Source of the DNA: Fusibacter_C sp942493125
GTDB taxonomy: Bacteria > Bacillota > Clostridia > Peptostreptococcales > Acidaminobacteraceae
Reading direction: 5' to 3'
Assembly: GCA_942493125.1 (NCBI GenBank)
Contig: OW818667.1
Coordinates: 2,480,001-2,544,000, forward strand
DNA length: 64,000 nt
Shown here one piece after another: positions 53,328 through 60,502 of the stretch (positions are counted from its first letter, which is position 1; each line of letters opens with the position of its first letter). Under the pieces are notes generated by a model. It was not told the origin of the DNA. It was given only the letters and a program-made list of their open reading frames with translations, and did no database searches. The translations under genes and the position numbers were made by a program.

Positions 53328-53403
53328 GGTCCAATAGCTCAGTCGGTAGAGCACCTGACTTTTAATCAGGGTGTCCCGCGTTCGAGTCGCGGTTGGATCA
53401 CCA
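53328..53403 (+). tRNA. tRNA-Lys (TTT)
   Basis: Acceptor GGTCCAA with TTGGATC, anticodon TTT in loop CTTTTAA, T-loop CGTTCGAGTCG, CCA encoded; one base after tRNA-Gln. Confidence 0.96.
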
Positions 53404-53406
53404 ATT

Positions 53407-53450
53407 AAAAAGTCGCCTTGATCATCGTATCGGGGTGGCTTTTTATCTTT
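53407..53450 (+). terminator. Terminator after the first five tRNAs
   Basis: AAAAAGTCGCC and GGTGGCTTTTT pair over 11 bp with G-T pairs; T-rich tail. Confidence 0.7.
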
Positions 53451-53505
53451 TTATTTGTTATCATATAAATAGATATGAAAATTGTATAATTTTTTTTATC
53501 GCAGT

Positions 53506-53582
53506 GCATCCATAGCTCAATTGGATAGAGTAGCGGACTTCGAATCCGTTGGTTGGAGGTTCGAACCCTCTTGGGTGCACCA
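53506..53582 (+). tRNA. tRNA-Arg (TCG), integration site of the prophage
   Basis: Acceptor GCATCCA with TGGGTGC, anticodon TCG in loop CTTCGAA, T-loop GGTTCGAACCC, CCA encoded. It stands apart from the other five, after a terminator, with a TATAAT at 53485-53490 but no clear -35. The integrase gene begins its 3' end 124 bp away. Confidence 0.95.
53560..53582. other. Candidate attL at the 3' end of tRNA-Arg
   Basis: Tyrosine integrases of this kind usually recombine within the T-arm and 3' end of a tRNA gene, and the integrase lies next to this end. The gene is intact, so the element would have rebuilt it. The matching attR is not in the window; boundaries given are an inference. Confidence 0.5.
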
Positions 53583-53590
53583 ATACATAG

Positions 53591-53625
53591 AAGTACCAAT
53601 GTTCCTAGAACATTGGTACTTTTTA
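53591..53625 (+). terminator. Terminator after tRNA-Arg (TCG)
   Basis: AAGTACCAATGTT and AACATTGGTACTT pair perfectly over 13 bp around a 5-nt loop, then a T run. Confidence 0.9.
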
Positions 53626-53705
53626 CATAAGTAAGTTTTCCCAACATTTTCCCACAATTGTTATGAGAAAATACGCAACAACATATGACAATATAACAAT
53701 TTTTC

Positions 53706-54914
53706 TTACAAAATTGATAATTTATCTACCGCTATCCTCTTTGATTCTGCTGATGTGTGAATATAGATTTGTGTAGTGGTAACATCGCTATGGCCAAGTA
53801 ATTCTTGAATGTCTGTTAAGCTAGTTCCATTTTCATTTAGTAGCGAAGCGTATGAGTGTCTTAGGCTGTGAATTTTCTTAAATGGAACTCCAGATGCTTT
53901 AAAGATTTCAAGATACTGTTTTCTGATATTACTATATCCTATTGGACCGCCTAACATATTCGGAAACACATAATCTTCTTCTACAAAAGCACTTCCGATT
54001 TTAAATTTGTGTTTTTTACGATCAAGAAGATAAGCTTTTAGTTTAGGAATGAGATTTGCAGGAATAGGAACAGTTCTACAAAGTCTGTTTTTAGTAGAAC
54101 TCCTTATAGTTTGAAAGCTCTTATTACCATCTGCATCAAATACTGAGCATTCGAATATATTGGCAGATACATTTATTGTGCAAGCTTCAATATCTAACTC
54201 AGGAAGCTTAAGAGCAAGTAATTCGCCTATTCTCATTCCTGTTCCAATGCTTAATAAGAATAGCATTTCGAATTTACTGCCTTGAAGAGCAGTGATAAAT
54301 TGTTTCAGTTCGTTCTGAGGCATTATCTCTGTTCTTTTCTTTTGAATCGAACCACCAGGAAGTGATATTTTTTTACCAGAGCAAGGATTGATTAAAATTC
54401 GCTCTTGCTCAATTTCATAATTAAAGAATGCTTTTATCAGTTTGTTGACTTCCTTCATCACACCATAACTTTTACCTTTGTTTTCATAGAGTGAATTATA
54501 ATGCTTTTGAAGATCGTTAGACTTAACTTCATCAAAAGGTAGCAGTGCAATTGGGTGACCAGTAATATAAAGTCTGTATAACCCCTCATATCTTTCAAAA
54601 GATGATGGTTTAACATTGTCGGCAACGCGCTTCACATCGAAAAGCCAACTCCTAATAGAATCGCCTAGTAATCGTTTTGATGCGATTATAGGCGAAATTT
54701 GAGGCTCAAATGATGGTCTCTTAAATTTGATGCAAGCTTCATCATATGACAATCCTGAATCGAGTAATTTTTCAAACTCTTTTCTTTTTAAATCAGATTC
54801 CTTTTTAGTTTTTCCTAGAAACTCCTTTCTTCTTATTTTACCGTCTTTGCCTCGACCGTATGAGATCACAGAACGATAATATGTGGTACCATTCTTAGTG
54901 TAATTTGTTGCCAT
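53706..54914 (-). CDS. int: Tyrosine recombinase (phage integrase)
   Basis: A 402-residue site-specific recombinase. Residues 1-50 form an arm-type N-terminal DNA-binding segment (GRGKDGKIRRKEFLGKTKKE), about 80-175 the SAM-like core-binding domain, and about 195-400 the catalytic domain. Catalytic residues seen: Arg228 in GTGMRIGEL, His349-x-x-Arg352 in HSLRHSYASLL, His375 in LGHSDVTTT and Tyr384 in IYIH. Start follows AAGGATGG. Its position beside a tRNA-Arg gene and the immunity genes marks it as the element's integrase. Confidence 0.95.
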   Translation of the reverse strand: MATNYTKNGTTYYRSVISYGRGKDGKIRRKEFLGKTKKESDLKRKEFEKLLDSGLSYDEACIKFKRPSFEPQISPIIASKRLLGDSIRSWLFDVKRVADNVKPSSFERYEGLYRLYITGHPIALLPFDEVKSNDLQKHYNSLYENKGKSYGVMKEVNKLIKAFFNYEIEQERILINPCSGKKISLPGGSIQKKRTEIMPQNELKQFITALQGSKFEMLFLLSIGTGMRIGELLALKLPELDIEACTINVSANIFECSVFDADGNKSFQTIRSSTKNRLCRTVPIPANLIPKLKAYLLDRKKHKFKIGSAFVEEDYVFPNMLGGPIGYSNIRKQYLEIFKASGVPFKKIHSLRHSYASLLNENGTSLTDIQELLGHSDVTTTQIYIHTSAESKRIAVDKLSIL

Positions 54915-54937
54915 GGGAGAACCATCCTTTCTTAAAG

Positions 54938-54966
54938 TTGAAAAAAAGATGGGAAAATGCTATAAT
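54938..54966 (+). promoter_or_regulatory. Promoter of a candidate small RNA
   Basis: TTGAAA (54938-54943), 17 bp, TATAAT (54961-54966) with TGC directly before the -10. It points away from the integrase. Confidence 0.75.
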
Positions 54967-54972
54967 GTGTTA

Positions 54973-55053
54973 ATCTTTAGGAGCATTAAGCCATCTTTAG
55001 GTTTGATGTATCTGAACGTCCTCAGCGCGCCAACGCTGGGGACGTTTTTTTAT
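54973..55053 (+). ncRNA. Candidate short regulatory RNA, about 80 nt
   Basis: From the expected start near 54973 the transcript would end at a 13-bp perfect hairpin (AACGTCCTCAGCG with CGCTGGGGACGTT, 55015-55046) followed by seven T. The 5' part contains ATCTTTAGG twice, 20 nt apart (54973, 54993). No well-initiated ORF lies within. The hairpin works as a terminator only on this strand, so it does not belong to AbiH or the integrase. Confidence 0.6.
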
Positions 55054-55081
55054 TTTACTGATATCTGTGGAAAATTTGATT

Positions 55082-56071
55082 TCAAATAAAGAGTGAAAAA
55101 TCAAACTCAGACTCATAGCTATGAAATCTAATTCTTTTAGCACTAAAAAGACGTACAAATTCATCTTCACCAAAAAAATCTCTAAAATTAGATATTATTT
55201 GATATTTTGCGGTTGAATCAAAGTAGAAACTATAAAACCTAATTGAGGCACTATACTTTTCAAAATCTTTAATACTGTTTAATACATCTTGAAAAAAATA
55301 GTGATCTGATTTTCCAAAGCTGAAACCAATAAAAACTATATGAGTAGTAACTATATTTTGAATAATGGGGCTCAAATAATTATTGAAAATAGACTGACTT
55401 GTTTTGAAATGAATATTTAAAGACTGTTGTGTAATTGCTGGTGTAAATGGGATTCCTAGAACAAAATCATCTGTTAGCTTACCGTGTGCGTATTTGATTT
55501 TATCAATAGGAGCAATATTCTCTAGAAATCTTGTGTAATTGAATGTAATTATTTGATCAGCAAGTTTTAAAATTTTTATTTCTGGAGATTCACTTGGTTC
55601 AAATGCAGCAAGATTTGATTGTTCAATTGAAATAAGATAATTTTTAAGAGCATGTTTGATTTCAAAAATATCTCTATTGATTTTTTCATCCAAAATTATT
55701 CTCCAATCAGAAGTTGCGGAAAATATTGCTCTTAAATCAGGTGTTCGGGATAAGAATCCAAAACTAAGTGGAATTATATCGCAAAAAATATAATGATCAT
55801 GAGATTTAATATACCCATCGGTGGTTATTTTGTATCTTTCATCAGTTTCCTTAAAAGTCGGTAGACTAACAAATTCAGAATAACAAACGAGAAATTGTTG
55901 TAAATGCATTTCAAAATCGAGCCAACCTTTGGAGGCTTTCGTATAGTGAAAATATAAATATAGAAGATTACTGCTAGAGTAATTCTCATTGAAATGGTCA
56001 AGAAAATGGTCAAATCCAGTTTTGAATCCTTGTCGCAAATCAAAACCATTACCCACAACTGCTATAATCAA
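55082..56071 (-). CDS. AbiH-family abortive infection protein
   Basis: A 329-residue protein with the AbiH N-terminal signature V-V-G-N-G-F-D-L-R-Q-G-F-K-T, then LDFEMHLQQF, ITFNYTRFLE near residue 185 and YAHGKL, and a C-terminal VFIGFSFGKSDHYFFQ. These are conserved in the AbiH (PF14253) proteins of phages and plasmids that block other phages. Start is TTG at 56071 after AAGGTGG. It sits in the usual place for lysogenic-conversion genes, between integrase and immunity region. Confidence 0.85.
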   Translation of the reverse strand: MIIAVVGNGFDLRQGFKTGFDHFLDHFNENYSSSNLLYLYFHYTKASKGWLDFEMHLQQFLVCYSEFVSLPTFKETDERYKITTDGYIKSHDHYIFCDIIPLSFGFLSRTPDLRAIFSATSDWRIILDEKINRDIFEIKHALKNYLISIEQSNLAAFEPSESPEIKILKLADQIITFNYTRFLENIAPIDKIKYAHGKLTDDFVLGIPFTPAITQQSLNIHFKTSQSIFNNYLSPIIQNIVTTHIVFIGFSFGKSDHYFFQDVLNSIKDFEKYSASIRFYSFYFDSTAKYQIISNFRDFFGEDEFVRLFSAKRIRFHSYESEFDFSLFI

Positions 56072-56168
56072 AAAAACTCACCACCTTAATGAATATTTTA
56101 TTCGTCTTAAACGAGTGTATCTACATCAGATTAAAGGGAATAGTTTGTTCGCACACTGTGAGAAATGT

Positions 56169-56834
56169 TTATTTCTGAAGATAATCAGCATTTAAACAAT
56201 ACATATTATGACGTCCATAACTCTGATTTTGAACAATTCCAACTTGATTTAATTTGTCCAATATATATTTCGTTCTTGTTCTTGGTTGTGATATAGAATC
56301 TGATAACTCTAATAATGTCATAGGTTTTTCTTGAAGTTTTGTTATAACCAACTTTTCAATGTTGCTTAAACTGTCATAAGGACTCAATATATATTGTGAA
56401 AATCTTTCACTTATTGAGTTGACTTTTCTAACTAAATCAGCGACTTTATCTTCAGAATTAGGATCGCTTTTTTCAATGTTTTCTGATGGAGTTAGGATTG
56501 CTTCGGGCTTAATATTGATATCGAAAGCTATCTCATTGGCCAAATCATTAGCTTCATTTACAGCGTTTACTAAATTAGTCTTATTCTTAGCGTTCGCAAG
56601 CATATAATTTGATTCGTCTTTATAATCACTAGGAGAATATAAAACGGATGCATTAAAATTAAGAGTTATAAAAAATAATATAACGATTAAACAAGGAAAT
56701 AAAATCATAAACCAAATAAAGATGCTTTGAAGTTCAAATGGCAATTTACTTATTGCATATGTCATGGAAATCTCGGATATACCAGCAAATAAACCAACAA
56801 CGGTAAGTGGATTATCAATTTTATTTATTTTCAT
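56169..56834 (-). CDS. Membrane protein with C-terminal winged helix
   Basis: A 221-residue protein. Two hydrophobic segments lie near residues 9-30 and 38-62. A hydrophilic helical stretch follows, and residues about 155-221 look like a winged helix-turn-helix (MTLLELSDSISQPRTRTKYI, then LNQVGIVQNQSYGRHNMYCL). A membrane-bound DNA-binding protein of unknown ligand is suggested. Encoded in the immunity block on the minus strand; start follows GGGAAC, a weak site. No family name recognised. Confidence 0.65.
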   Translation of the reverse strand: MKINKIDNPLTVVGLFAGISEISMTYAISKLPFELQSIFIWFMILFPCLIVILFFITLNFNASVLYSPSDYKDESNYMLANAKNKTNLVNAVNEANDLANEIAFDINIKPEAILTPSENIEKSDPNSEDKVADLVRKVNSISERFSQYILSPYDSLSNIEKLVITKLQEKPMTLLELSDSISQPRTRTKYILDKLNQVGIVQNQSYGRHNMYCLNADYLQK

Positions 56835-56879
56835 GTTCCCTCCAATAAATTGTGTTAATCACTGTAAATGGCTAGAGAG

Positions 56880-57332
56880 TTAAAATGATTTATAAACCCA
56901 CAATGGATCAAAGTGAATTGTATACTCATCAACTGATAGCGTATTACCATGCAACTTCTGTAAATAAATAAGCGCTTCCTCAATAAATTCTTCAGTTAAA
57001 TTTAAAAACTGTGACAGTTCCCACCTATTCCGAATCCCAGCCTTAAATGCGTCAATAAATCTAATTGGATCAACCAATTCTTTTGTAGCCCATCTTCGGG
57101 CAGCCTCTTCTTGCTTTTCATTTTTAAGTTTAGTTTTATCAATTATTATTTCGCTCGCTGTGAAATAATGACCAATCTCTTCTGCAAGAATGCAATTTTT
57201 TTCAGCTTCAGTATCAATTCTCTTATGTAATACAATGATATTGTCAAAATAAAGACCTTTGACTTTACCAGGTATATCATCTTCAACTAATGTGATGCAC
57301 GCATCATCGATTATTTTATAAAGGCGATCCAA
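56880..57332 (-). CDS. immA: ImmA/IrrE-family metallopeptidase
   Basis: A 150-residue protein with the zinc peptidase motif in NCILAEEIGHYFTASE (H-E-x-x-H variant reading E-E-I-G-H, with the preceding catalytic Glu). In ICEBs1 and related phages ImmA cuts the repressor ImmR after DNA damage and so induces the element. Here it is encoded directly downstream of two XRE repressor-like genes, as expected. The first His of the classical H-E-x-x-H is replaced by Glu in this reading, so zinc binding deserves a check. Confidence 0.78.
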   Translation of the reverse strand: MDRLYKIIDDACITLVEDDIPGKVKGLYFDNIIVLHKRIDTEAEKNCILAEEIGHYFTASEIIIDKTKLKNEKQEEAARRWATKELVDPIRFIDAFKAGIRNRWELSQFLNLTEEFIEEALIYLQKLHGNTLSVDEYTIHFDPLWVYKSF

Positions 57333-57343
57333 ACAAAACCTCT

Positions 57344-57718
57344 CTATCTTCTTTTAATCAAAAAGTGATCCGCATATGAATGTAAACACGCGACCTCAAA
57401 AACATATAAATCATTAATCATTTCAAGTAATTCTGATTTGATTTTTTGAGATTCTCGGTAGATGTCTTCATCTACGTATATACCTGCTTTAGAATCTTGA
57501 GCACTAATTGGCCAATCCAAAAGATAATTTGGTGAGCAATGAAGTGCTTTTGCTATTTTAAGTAAAGTATTACTAGGAATACTAGAATCAATTTGTTTTT
57601 CATAATTGTAAAGACTTGACTTTGAAATTCCAGTTGCTTTAGCTAATTCTGAGATAGACATATTATTCTCAGATCTTCTAATATTGATACGATTTCCGAT
57701 AGTAAGTGATTGGCTCAT
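57344..57718 (-). CDS. XRE-family repressor-like protein, 124 aa
   Basis: An N-terminal HTH (residues about 8-65) reads NMSISELAKATGISKSSLYNYEK, followed by SNTLLKIAKALHCSPNYLL. The C-terminal part is helical and may dimerise. Its start overlaps the stop of the upstream repressor gene (ATGA), so they are co-translated. Two repressors in a row before ImmA is somewhat unusual; one may be the ImmA target. Confidence 0.82.
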   Translation of the reverse strand: MSQSLTIGNRINIRRSENNMSISELAKATGISKSSLYNYEKQIDSSIPSNTLLKIAKALHCSPNYLLDWPISAQDSKAGIYVDEDIYRESQKIKSELLEMINDLYVFEVACLHSYADHFLIKRR

Positions 57719-58056
57719 TTTTTATTATTCTCATCTCTCTGTGATTTAATGTATTTTGCATACTTGATTATTTCTAGTTGTTCTTCTTCAGTAAGATCAT
57801 CAATTGCGTGTGCTGCCAAGACCCGAATTTCTGGTTCAGTAGTTGAAGATTCTTCTTCATCCCACCCCATCAAATAACCGGGGGTAACTTTTAATGCTCG
57901 TGCTAATAATATGATCTTATCTTGACGCATGTTTTCTATCAAACCTGTTTCCCATTTTCGTACGGTACTTTTACTAACACCAACAATATTTCCTATCTCT
58001 TCGTAAGTTAAGGAAAGTTCTTCTCGCCTCTTCTTTATCTTATCCTGAATCTCCAT
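57715..58056 (-). CDS. XRE-family main repressor (ImmR/CI-like)
   Basis: A 113-residue protein with HTH at about residues 5-60 (LSLTYEEIGNIVGVSKSTVRKWE) and VTPGYLMGWDEEE after it, as in CI/ImmR-type repressors. The C-terminal helix ends QLEIIKYAKYIKSQRDE. It is the first gene leftward from the divergent control region, where three operator-like palindromes lie, so it is the best candidate for the lysogeny repressor. Start follows GGAGGG. Confidence 0.85.
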   Translation of the reverse strand: MEIQDKIKKRREELSLTYEEIGNIVGVSKSTVRKWETGLIENMRQDKIILLARALKVTPGYLMGWDEEESSTTEPEIRVLAAHAIDDLTEEEQLEIIKYAKYIKSQRDENNKK

Positions 58057-58078
58057 TTAGTTGCCCTCCAATAACTGT

Positions 58079-58185
58079 ATTATACATTAATGTGTCATAA
58101 ATGCAACAAAAAAAATCAAAAAGTGTCTTTTAAGACTTGACTTTGATATTTTTACCGTGTAACATGAAAGTATCTTAAAAGACAC
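58079..58185. promoter_or_regulatory. Divergent lysogeny control region with operators O1 and O2
   Basis: Rightward promoter TTGACT (58137-58142), 17 bp, TAACAT (58160-58165). Leftward promoter TTGCAT (58106-58101), 16 bp, TATAAT (58084-58079). O1 GTGTCTTTTAAGACTT (58123-58138) overlaps the rightward -35; O2 GTATCTTAAAAGACAC (58170-58185) covers the rightward start point. A half site GTGTC lies at 58092-58096. Confidence 0.8.
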
Positions 58186-58201
58186 TTCAAAGGAGGCGAT
58201 C

Positions 58202-58417
58202 ATTATCAATATAGATGATTTAAAAGCTGAGATAGTTAGGAACCGCTTTACAATCGATAAACTCGCAGAGGCAATGGAAATGTCAAGGAGCTCTTTGTCT
58301 AGGAAGCTTAACGGAACTACTACTTTTACACAGCCCGAAATGGTTAAACTACAGAAAAAATTAAATTTAACTGGTGAAAAGATGATACAAATTTTTTTTG
58401 ACGACAAAGTGTCTTAA
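58202..58417 (+). CDS. Cro-like HTH regulator with an ATT (or ATC) start
   Basis: An open frame of 71 codons begins after AGGAGG (58191-58196) but has no ATG, GTG or TTG at the right place; ATT at 58202 (5 nt spacing) or ATC at 58205 (8 nt) are the possible starts. The protein is a clear HTH: FTIDKLAEAMEMSRSSLSRKL followed by FTQPEMVKLQKKLNLTGEKM, as in phage Cro/DUF739-type regulators. It is the first rightward gene, opposite the repressor. Use of ATT would keep its level low, as with infC. Confidence 0.75.
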   Translation: MINIDDLKAEIVRNRFTIDKLAEAMEMSRSSLSRKLNGTTTFTQPEMVKLQKKLNLTGEKMIQIFFDDKVS

Positions 58418-58424
58418 AAGACAC
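58409..58424. promoter_or_regulatory. Operator O3
   Basis: GTGTCTTAAAAGACAC, with arms GTGTCTT/AAGACAC around AA, overlaps the stop codon of the Cro-like gene; one base differs from O2. Confidence 0.75.
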
Positions 58425-58466
58425 CAAATTGATCAATCAGCCTACTATATAAGGAGGTGAGCACAT

Positions 58467-58610
58467 ATGGTAGAACAAAAAGAATCCACCTTAACAAGAA
58501 ACAAGGTGGATTCCAAAGAATCAAAAAGACAATATTTTTTGAAAGTTCTTAATCAAAATTTTTCAGGACGAAATGATGTAAATATCGAAGTTAAACATGT
58601 TAAGAATTAA
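58467..58610 (+). CDS. Small hypothetical phage protein, 47 aa
   Basis: ATG at 58467 follows AAGGAGGTGA, an ideal site. The 47-residue product is polar and basic (begins MVEQKESTLTRNK, ends VEVKHVKN-like). No motif recognised. It follows the Cro-like gene and O3, so it is likely an early lytic-side gene. Its 3' end abuts a minus-strand gene 3 nt away. Confidence 0.6.
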   Translation: MVEQKESTLTRNKVDSKESKRQYFLKVLNQNFSGRNDVNIEVKHVKN

Positions 58611-58613
58611 AAA

Positions 58614-58961
58614 TTAAATCAATCCAGCTTCTTCGAGAACTGACTCAAAAATTTTACGGAGCTTATTTGATTTAAATAAATTAACGCTTAGTTCAGAACC
58701 GAACGCTCTTAATTCTGGATTCTTTTGCATAAGATCAGAAGCAGAGTGCTCAAAATGAAGTAGAGCAACATAAACGACTCTGAGTTCTTCAGCGGAAAGT
58801 ATACCATCTTCTGTAGAAAGCTTTAAAACTGTTCTGAGTAGTAATTGATCATTGTATTCTTTTATTTCTGGAGTTGTTTCAGGAATTTCAGAATCTAAGA
58901 ACGCATCACGAACAACTAATAATATTTCACGGTCAGTATTATTTAATGAGATATGCAACAT
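58614..58961 (-). CDS. Hypothetical protein, 115 aa
   Basis: A soluble, acidic, all-helical protein of 115 residues without recognised domain. Helices read LLLRTVLKLSTEDGILSAEEL and VVYVALLHFEHSASDLM; the pattern with acidic turns is vaguely TerB-like, but I do not claim it. ATG follows AAAGGGG. It is one of several small genes facing each other in this block. Confidence 0.6.
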   Translation of the reverse strand: MLHISLNNTDREILLVVRDAFLDSEIPETTPEIKEYNDQLLLRTVLKLSTEDGILSAEELRVVYVALLHFEHSASDLMQKNPELRAFGSELSVNLFKSNKLRKIFESVLEEAGLI

Positions 58962-59063
58962 ATCACCCCTTTCAAAAATATTGTAACAAATTTGAAGGAG
59001 AAAGAGAAGAGTTCGTTAGGCTGGATAAACCAGCGAATAACGTAAAGGGGAGGTGAAGAATTT

Positions 59064-59204
59064 ATGTTCAAAAAAGGGAAAAACTATGGATTTATAAACA
59101 TACTAAAATCCATAGTCTCTAAATTAAAGCAAAAGAAATTTGTACCTGAAGATAGCAAAGGAACGCATTACATTACAAAAAGATCAATTAAAAAACCTAG
59201 TTAA
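59064..59204 (+). CDS. Small basic phage protein, 46 aa
   Basis: ATG at 59064 after GGGGAGGTGA. The 46-residue product is strongly basic (about 13 Lys/Arg), beginning MFKKGKNYGFINILKSIV, and could bind nucleic acid or membrane. Preceded by a hairpin GGCTGG-ATAAA-CCAGC (59020-59035). Its stop overlaps the end of the convergent gene at 59197. No family known to me. Confidence 0.55.
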   Translation: MFKKGKNYGFINILKSIVSKLKQKKFVPEDSKGTHYITKRSIKKPS

Positions 59205-59469
59205 ATATGTCTTCACGAATGTATTTCCACTGTTCTTCAAGTAACCAACCACCATAATTATTAGTTACTTCTAAAATTATTAGCCTGTCGTTTGGATCTA
59301 AGTGTGGTGTTAATCTTGATTCTACTTGTGTAAGAGACAAAGTAGATTTAATCAAATAAGAAGACTTCCAAAAAGTACACCAATTTTCAGATGAATTTTT
59401 GATGGCTTCAATTAATTCATCGTATTTTTGTCCGTGACTGTTTAGGTCATAAGTAATCATGTAAACCAT
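59197..59469 (-). CDS. Small Cas2/SinR-like protein, 90 aa
   Basis: A 90-residue protein beginning MVYMITYDLNSHGQKYDEL, with W-C-T-F-W-K-S-S-Y-L-I-K-S, a D-P-N-D-R-L-I-I-L-E-V strand and a final GGWLLEEQWKYI. The first strand ending in Y-D, then a helix, then strand-strand-helix-strand, is the ferredoxin-like order of Cas2 and VapD. Similar stand-alone proteins are often named SinR-like in databases (recalled, unchecked). No cas1 or CRISPR array is nearby. Start follows a perfect AAAGGAGGTGAT. A nuclease or toxin role is only a possibility. Confidence 0.6.
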   Translation of the reverse strand: MVYMITYDLNSHGQKYDELIEAIKNSSENWCTFWKSSYLIKSTLSLTQVESRLTPHLDPNDRLIILEVTNNYGGWLLEEQWKYIREDIFN

Positions 59470-59574
59470 AACATCACCTCCTTTCAGACACAGTCTAACA
59501 AAACTAGGAAGTGATGGAAACTAAAATGAGAAAAGCATGCTGAAAAGTAAGAAAAGTGGAAGATTACAATAAAA

Positions 59575-59591
59575 GGCTGACCATGTCAGCC
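59575..59591 (+). repeat. Inverted repeat before the 88-aa gene
   Basis: GGCTGAC-CAT-GTCAGCC, 28 bp before the start codon; a near-copy is at 60463. Both follow a related purine-rich segment containing AGTAAGAAA. Confidence 0.8.
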
Positions 59592-59618
59592 TAAATACAT
59601 AAGAAGGGAGGTGAAGCG

Positions 59619-59885
59619 ATGAAGAACACTTTAATAACACTATCTCAAAGGACAAAAGGGCAACATGATGAAAATTTAGTATTAGAAGAAGTCGTAGAAA
59701 TATTAAAGAAAAATCAGGATGCTAAAATGTCGATTGTCAAAAGAAAGAACTTAATTAGTGCATCCATACTATTAGAGGGTGACATTGAAATCAAAAAAGA
59801 AAATCATGGTGTTAGAGTTGTAATCACAGATATTGAAACAGCTGAACACCATGAAATATTAAAAAAATATGTGTTTACCGACTAA
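59619..59885 (+). CDS. Hypothetical protein, 88 aa
   Basis: An 88-residue soluble alpha/beta protein, not recognised. It begins MKNTLITLSQRTKGQHDEN and ends in a beta-rich part (SASILLEGDIEIKKE, VRVVITDIETAE). ATG follows GGGAGGTGA. Its last codons overlap the convergent gene at 59875 by 11 nt. The upstream hairpin shared with the 60503 gene suggests common control. Confidence 0.6.
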   Translation: MKNTLITLSQRTKGQHDENLVLEEVVEILKKNQDAKMSIVKRKNLISASILLEGDIEIKKENHGVRVVITDIETAEHHEILKKYVFTD

Positions 59886-60129
59886 CAAGGCCAAGAACAG
59901 TTGGTAGCATATAAATAATGCGATCATCTGGTTCATTAGTGAAAAAAACAAAGCCAGCATCGTCTAGTTCTTGACAATACTTTACTAAGTCAGCTTCTGA
60001 AAATGGCAAACTTTCAAAGTCAGAGAAGTATTTAGCTTCATTTTCCATGTAGTTATCAAAAACATTTTTCATAATAGACCATGCTTCAGCAGATACATCA
60101 ACAGGTTTAACAATCATTTTTTCGACCAA
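59875..60129 (-). CDS. Hypothetical protein, 84 aa
   Basis: A helical acidic protein, not recognised; it reads MVEKMIVKPVDVSAEAWSIM, then SLPFSEADLVKYCQEL and a short C-terminal strand pair. TTG at 60129 is taken as start because AAAGGAG lies 8 nt upstream; a GTG at 60147 has no site. It overlaps the 88-aa gene tail to tail. Confidence 0.55.
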   Translation of the reverse strand: MVEKMIVKPVDVSAEAWSIMKNVFDNYMENEAKYFSDFESLPFSEADLVKYCQELDDAGFVFFTNEPDDRIIYMLPTVLGLVSR

Positions 60130-60209
60130 GTGTATTACTCCTTTCACAATAAGTATTACAGTTTAGAAATGCCATTATCACAATAACAGAGTTAACTAAA
60201 AATTTAAAA

Positions 60210-60386
60210 TTAAAGCTTTTTTAATTGATCTGATATTTCAGAGAAAACGTAATAAGTTTGTCTTGCTAATTGTTCAACTAGTTCTATTGCTGATTCATCT
60301 GCTTTTGAAGTTTGAATTTCAGATTTCATATTTTCTTTAAATTCTTCAGAAGCTTTTTCAATAGCATCAATTATAGATTTATTCAA
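60210..60386 (-). CDS. Small helical protein, 58 aa
   Basis: A short amphipathic, probably coiled-coil protein (IDAIEKASEEFKENMKSEI, then QLARQTYYVFSEISDQLKK). TTG at 60386 is used since GGAAGGGGG lies just upstream; the longer open frame to 60515 would run through the control region and overlap the next gene's start. No family recognised. Confidence 0.55.
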   Translation of the reverse strand: MNKSIIDAIEKASEEFKENMKSEIQTSKADESAIELVEQLARQTYYVFSEISDQLKKL

Positions 60387-60462
60387 GCCAACACCCCCTT
60401 CCAATGACAATTGTATCAAATAGGTTAATGGAGTGAAAGTCAAAGTAAGAAAGTAAGATTCC

Positions 60463-60481
60463 AAGCTGACAATGTCAGCTT
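60463..60481 (+). repeat. Inverted repeat before the excisionase-like gene
   Basis: AAGCTGAC-AAT-GTCAGCTT, 22 bp before the start codon; shares the GCTGAC/GTCAGC arms with the copy at 59575. Confidence 0.8.
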
Positions 60482-60502
60482 TTACATAGAAAGGAGGCAA
60501 AC

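Noticed and set aside
58087..58407. 106-codon minus-strand frame across the lysogeny control region
   Set aside because: It runs through the divergent promoters and the Cro-like gene, whose HTH on the other strand is convincing.
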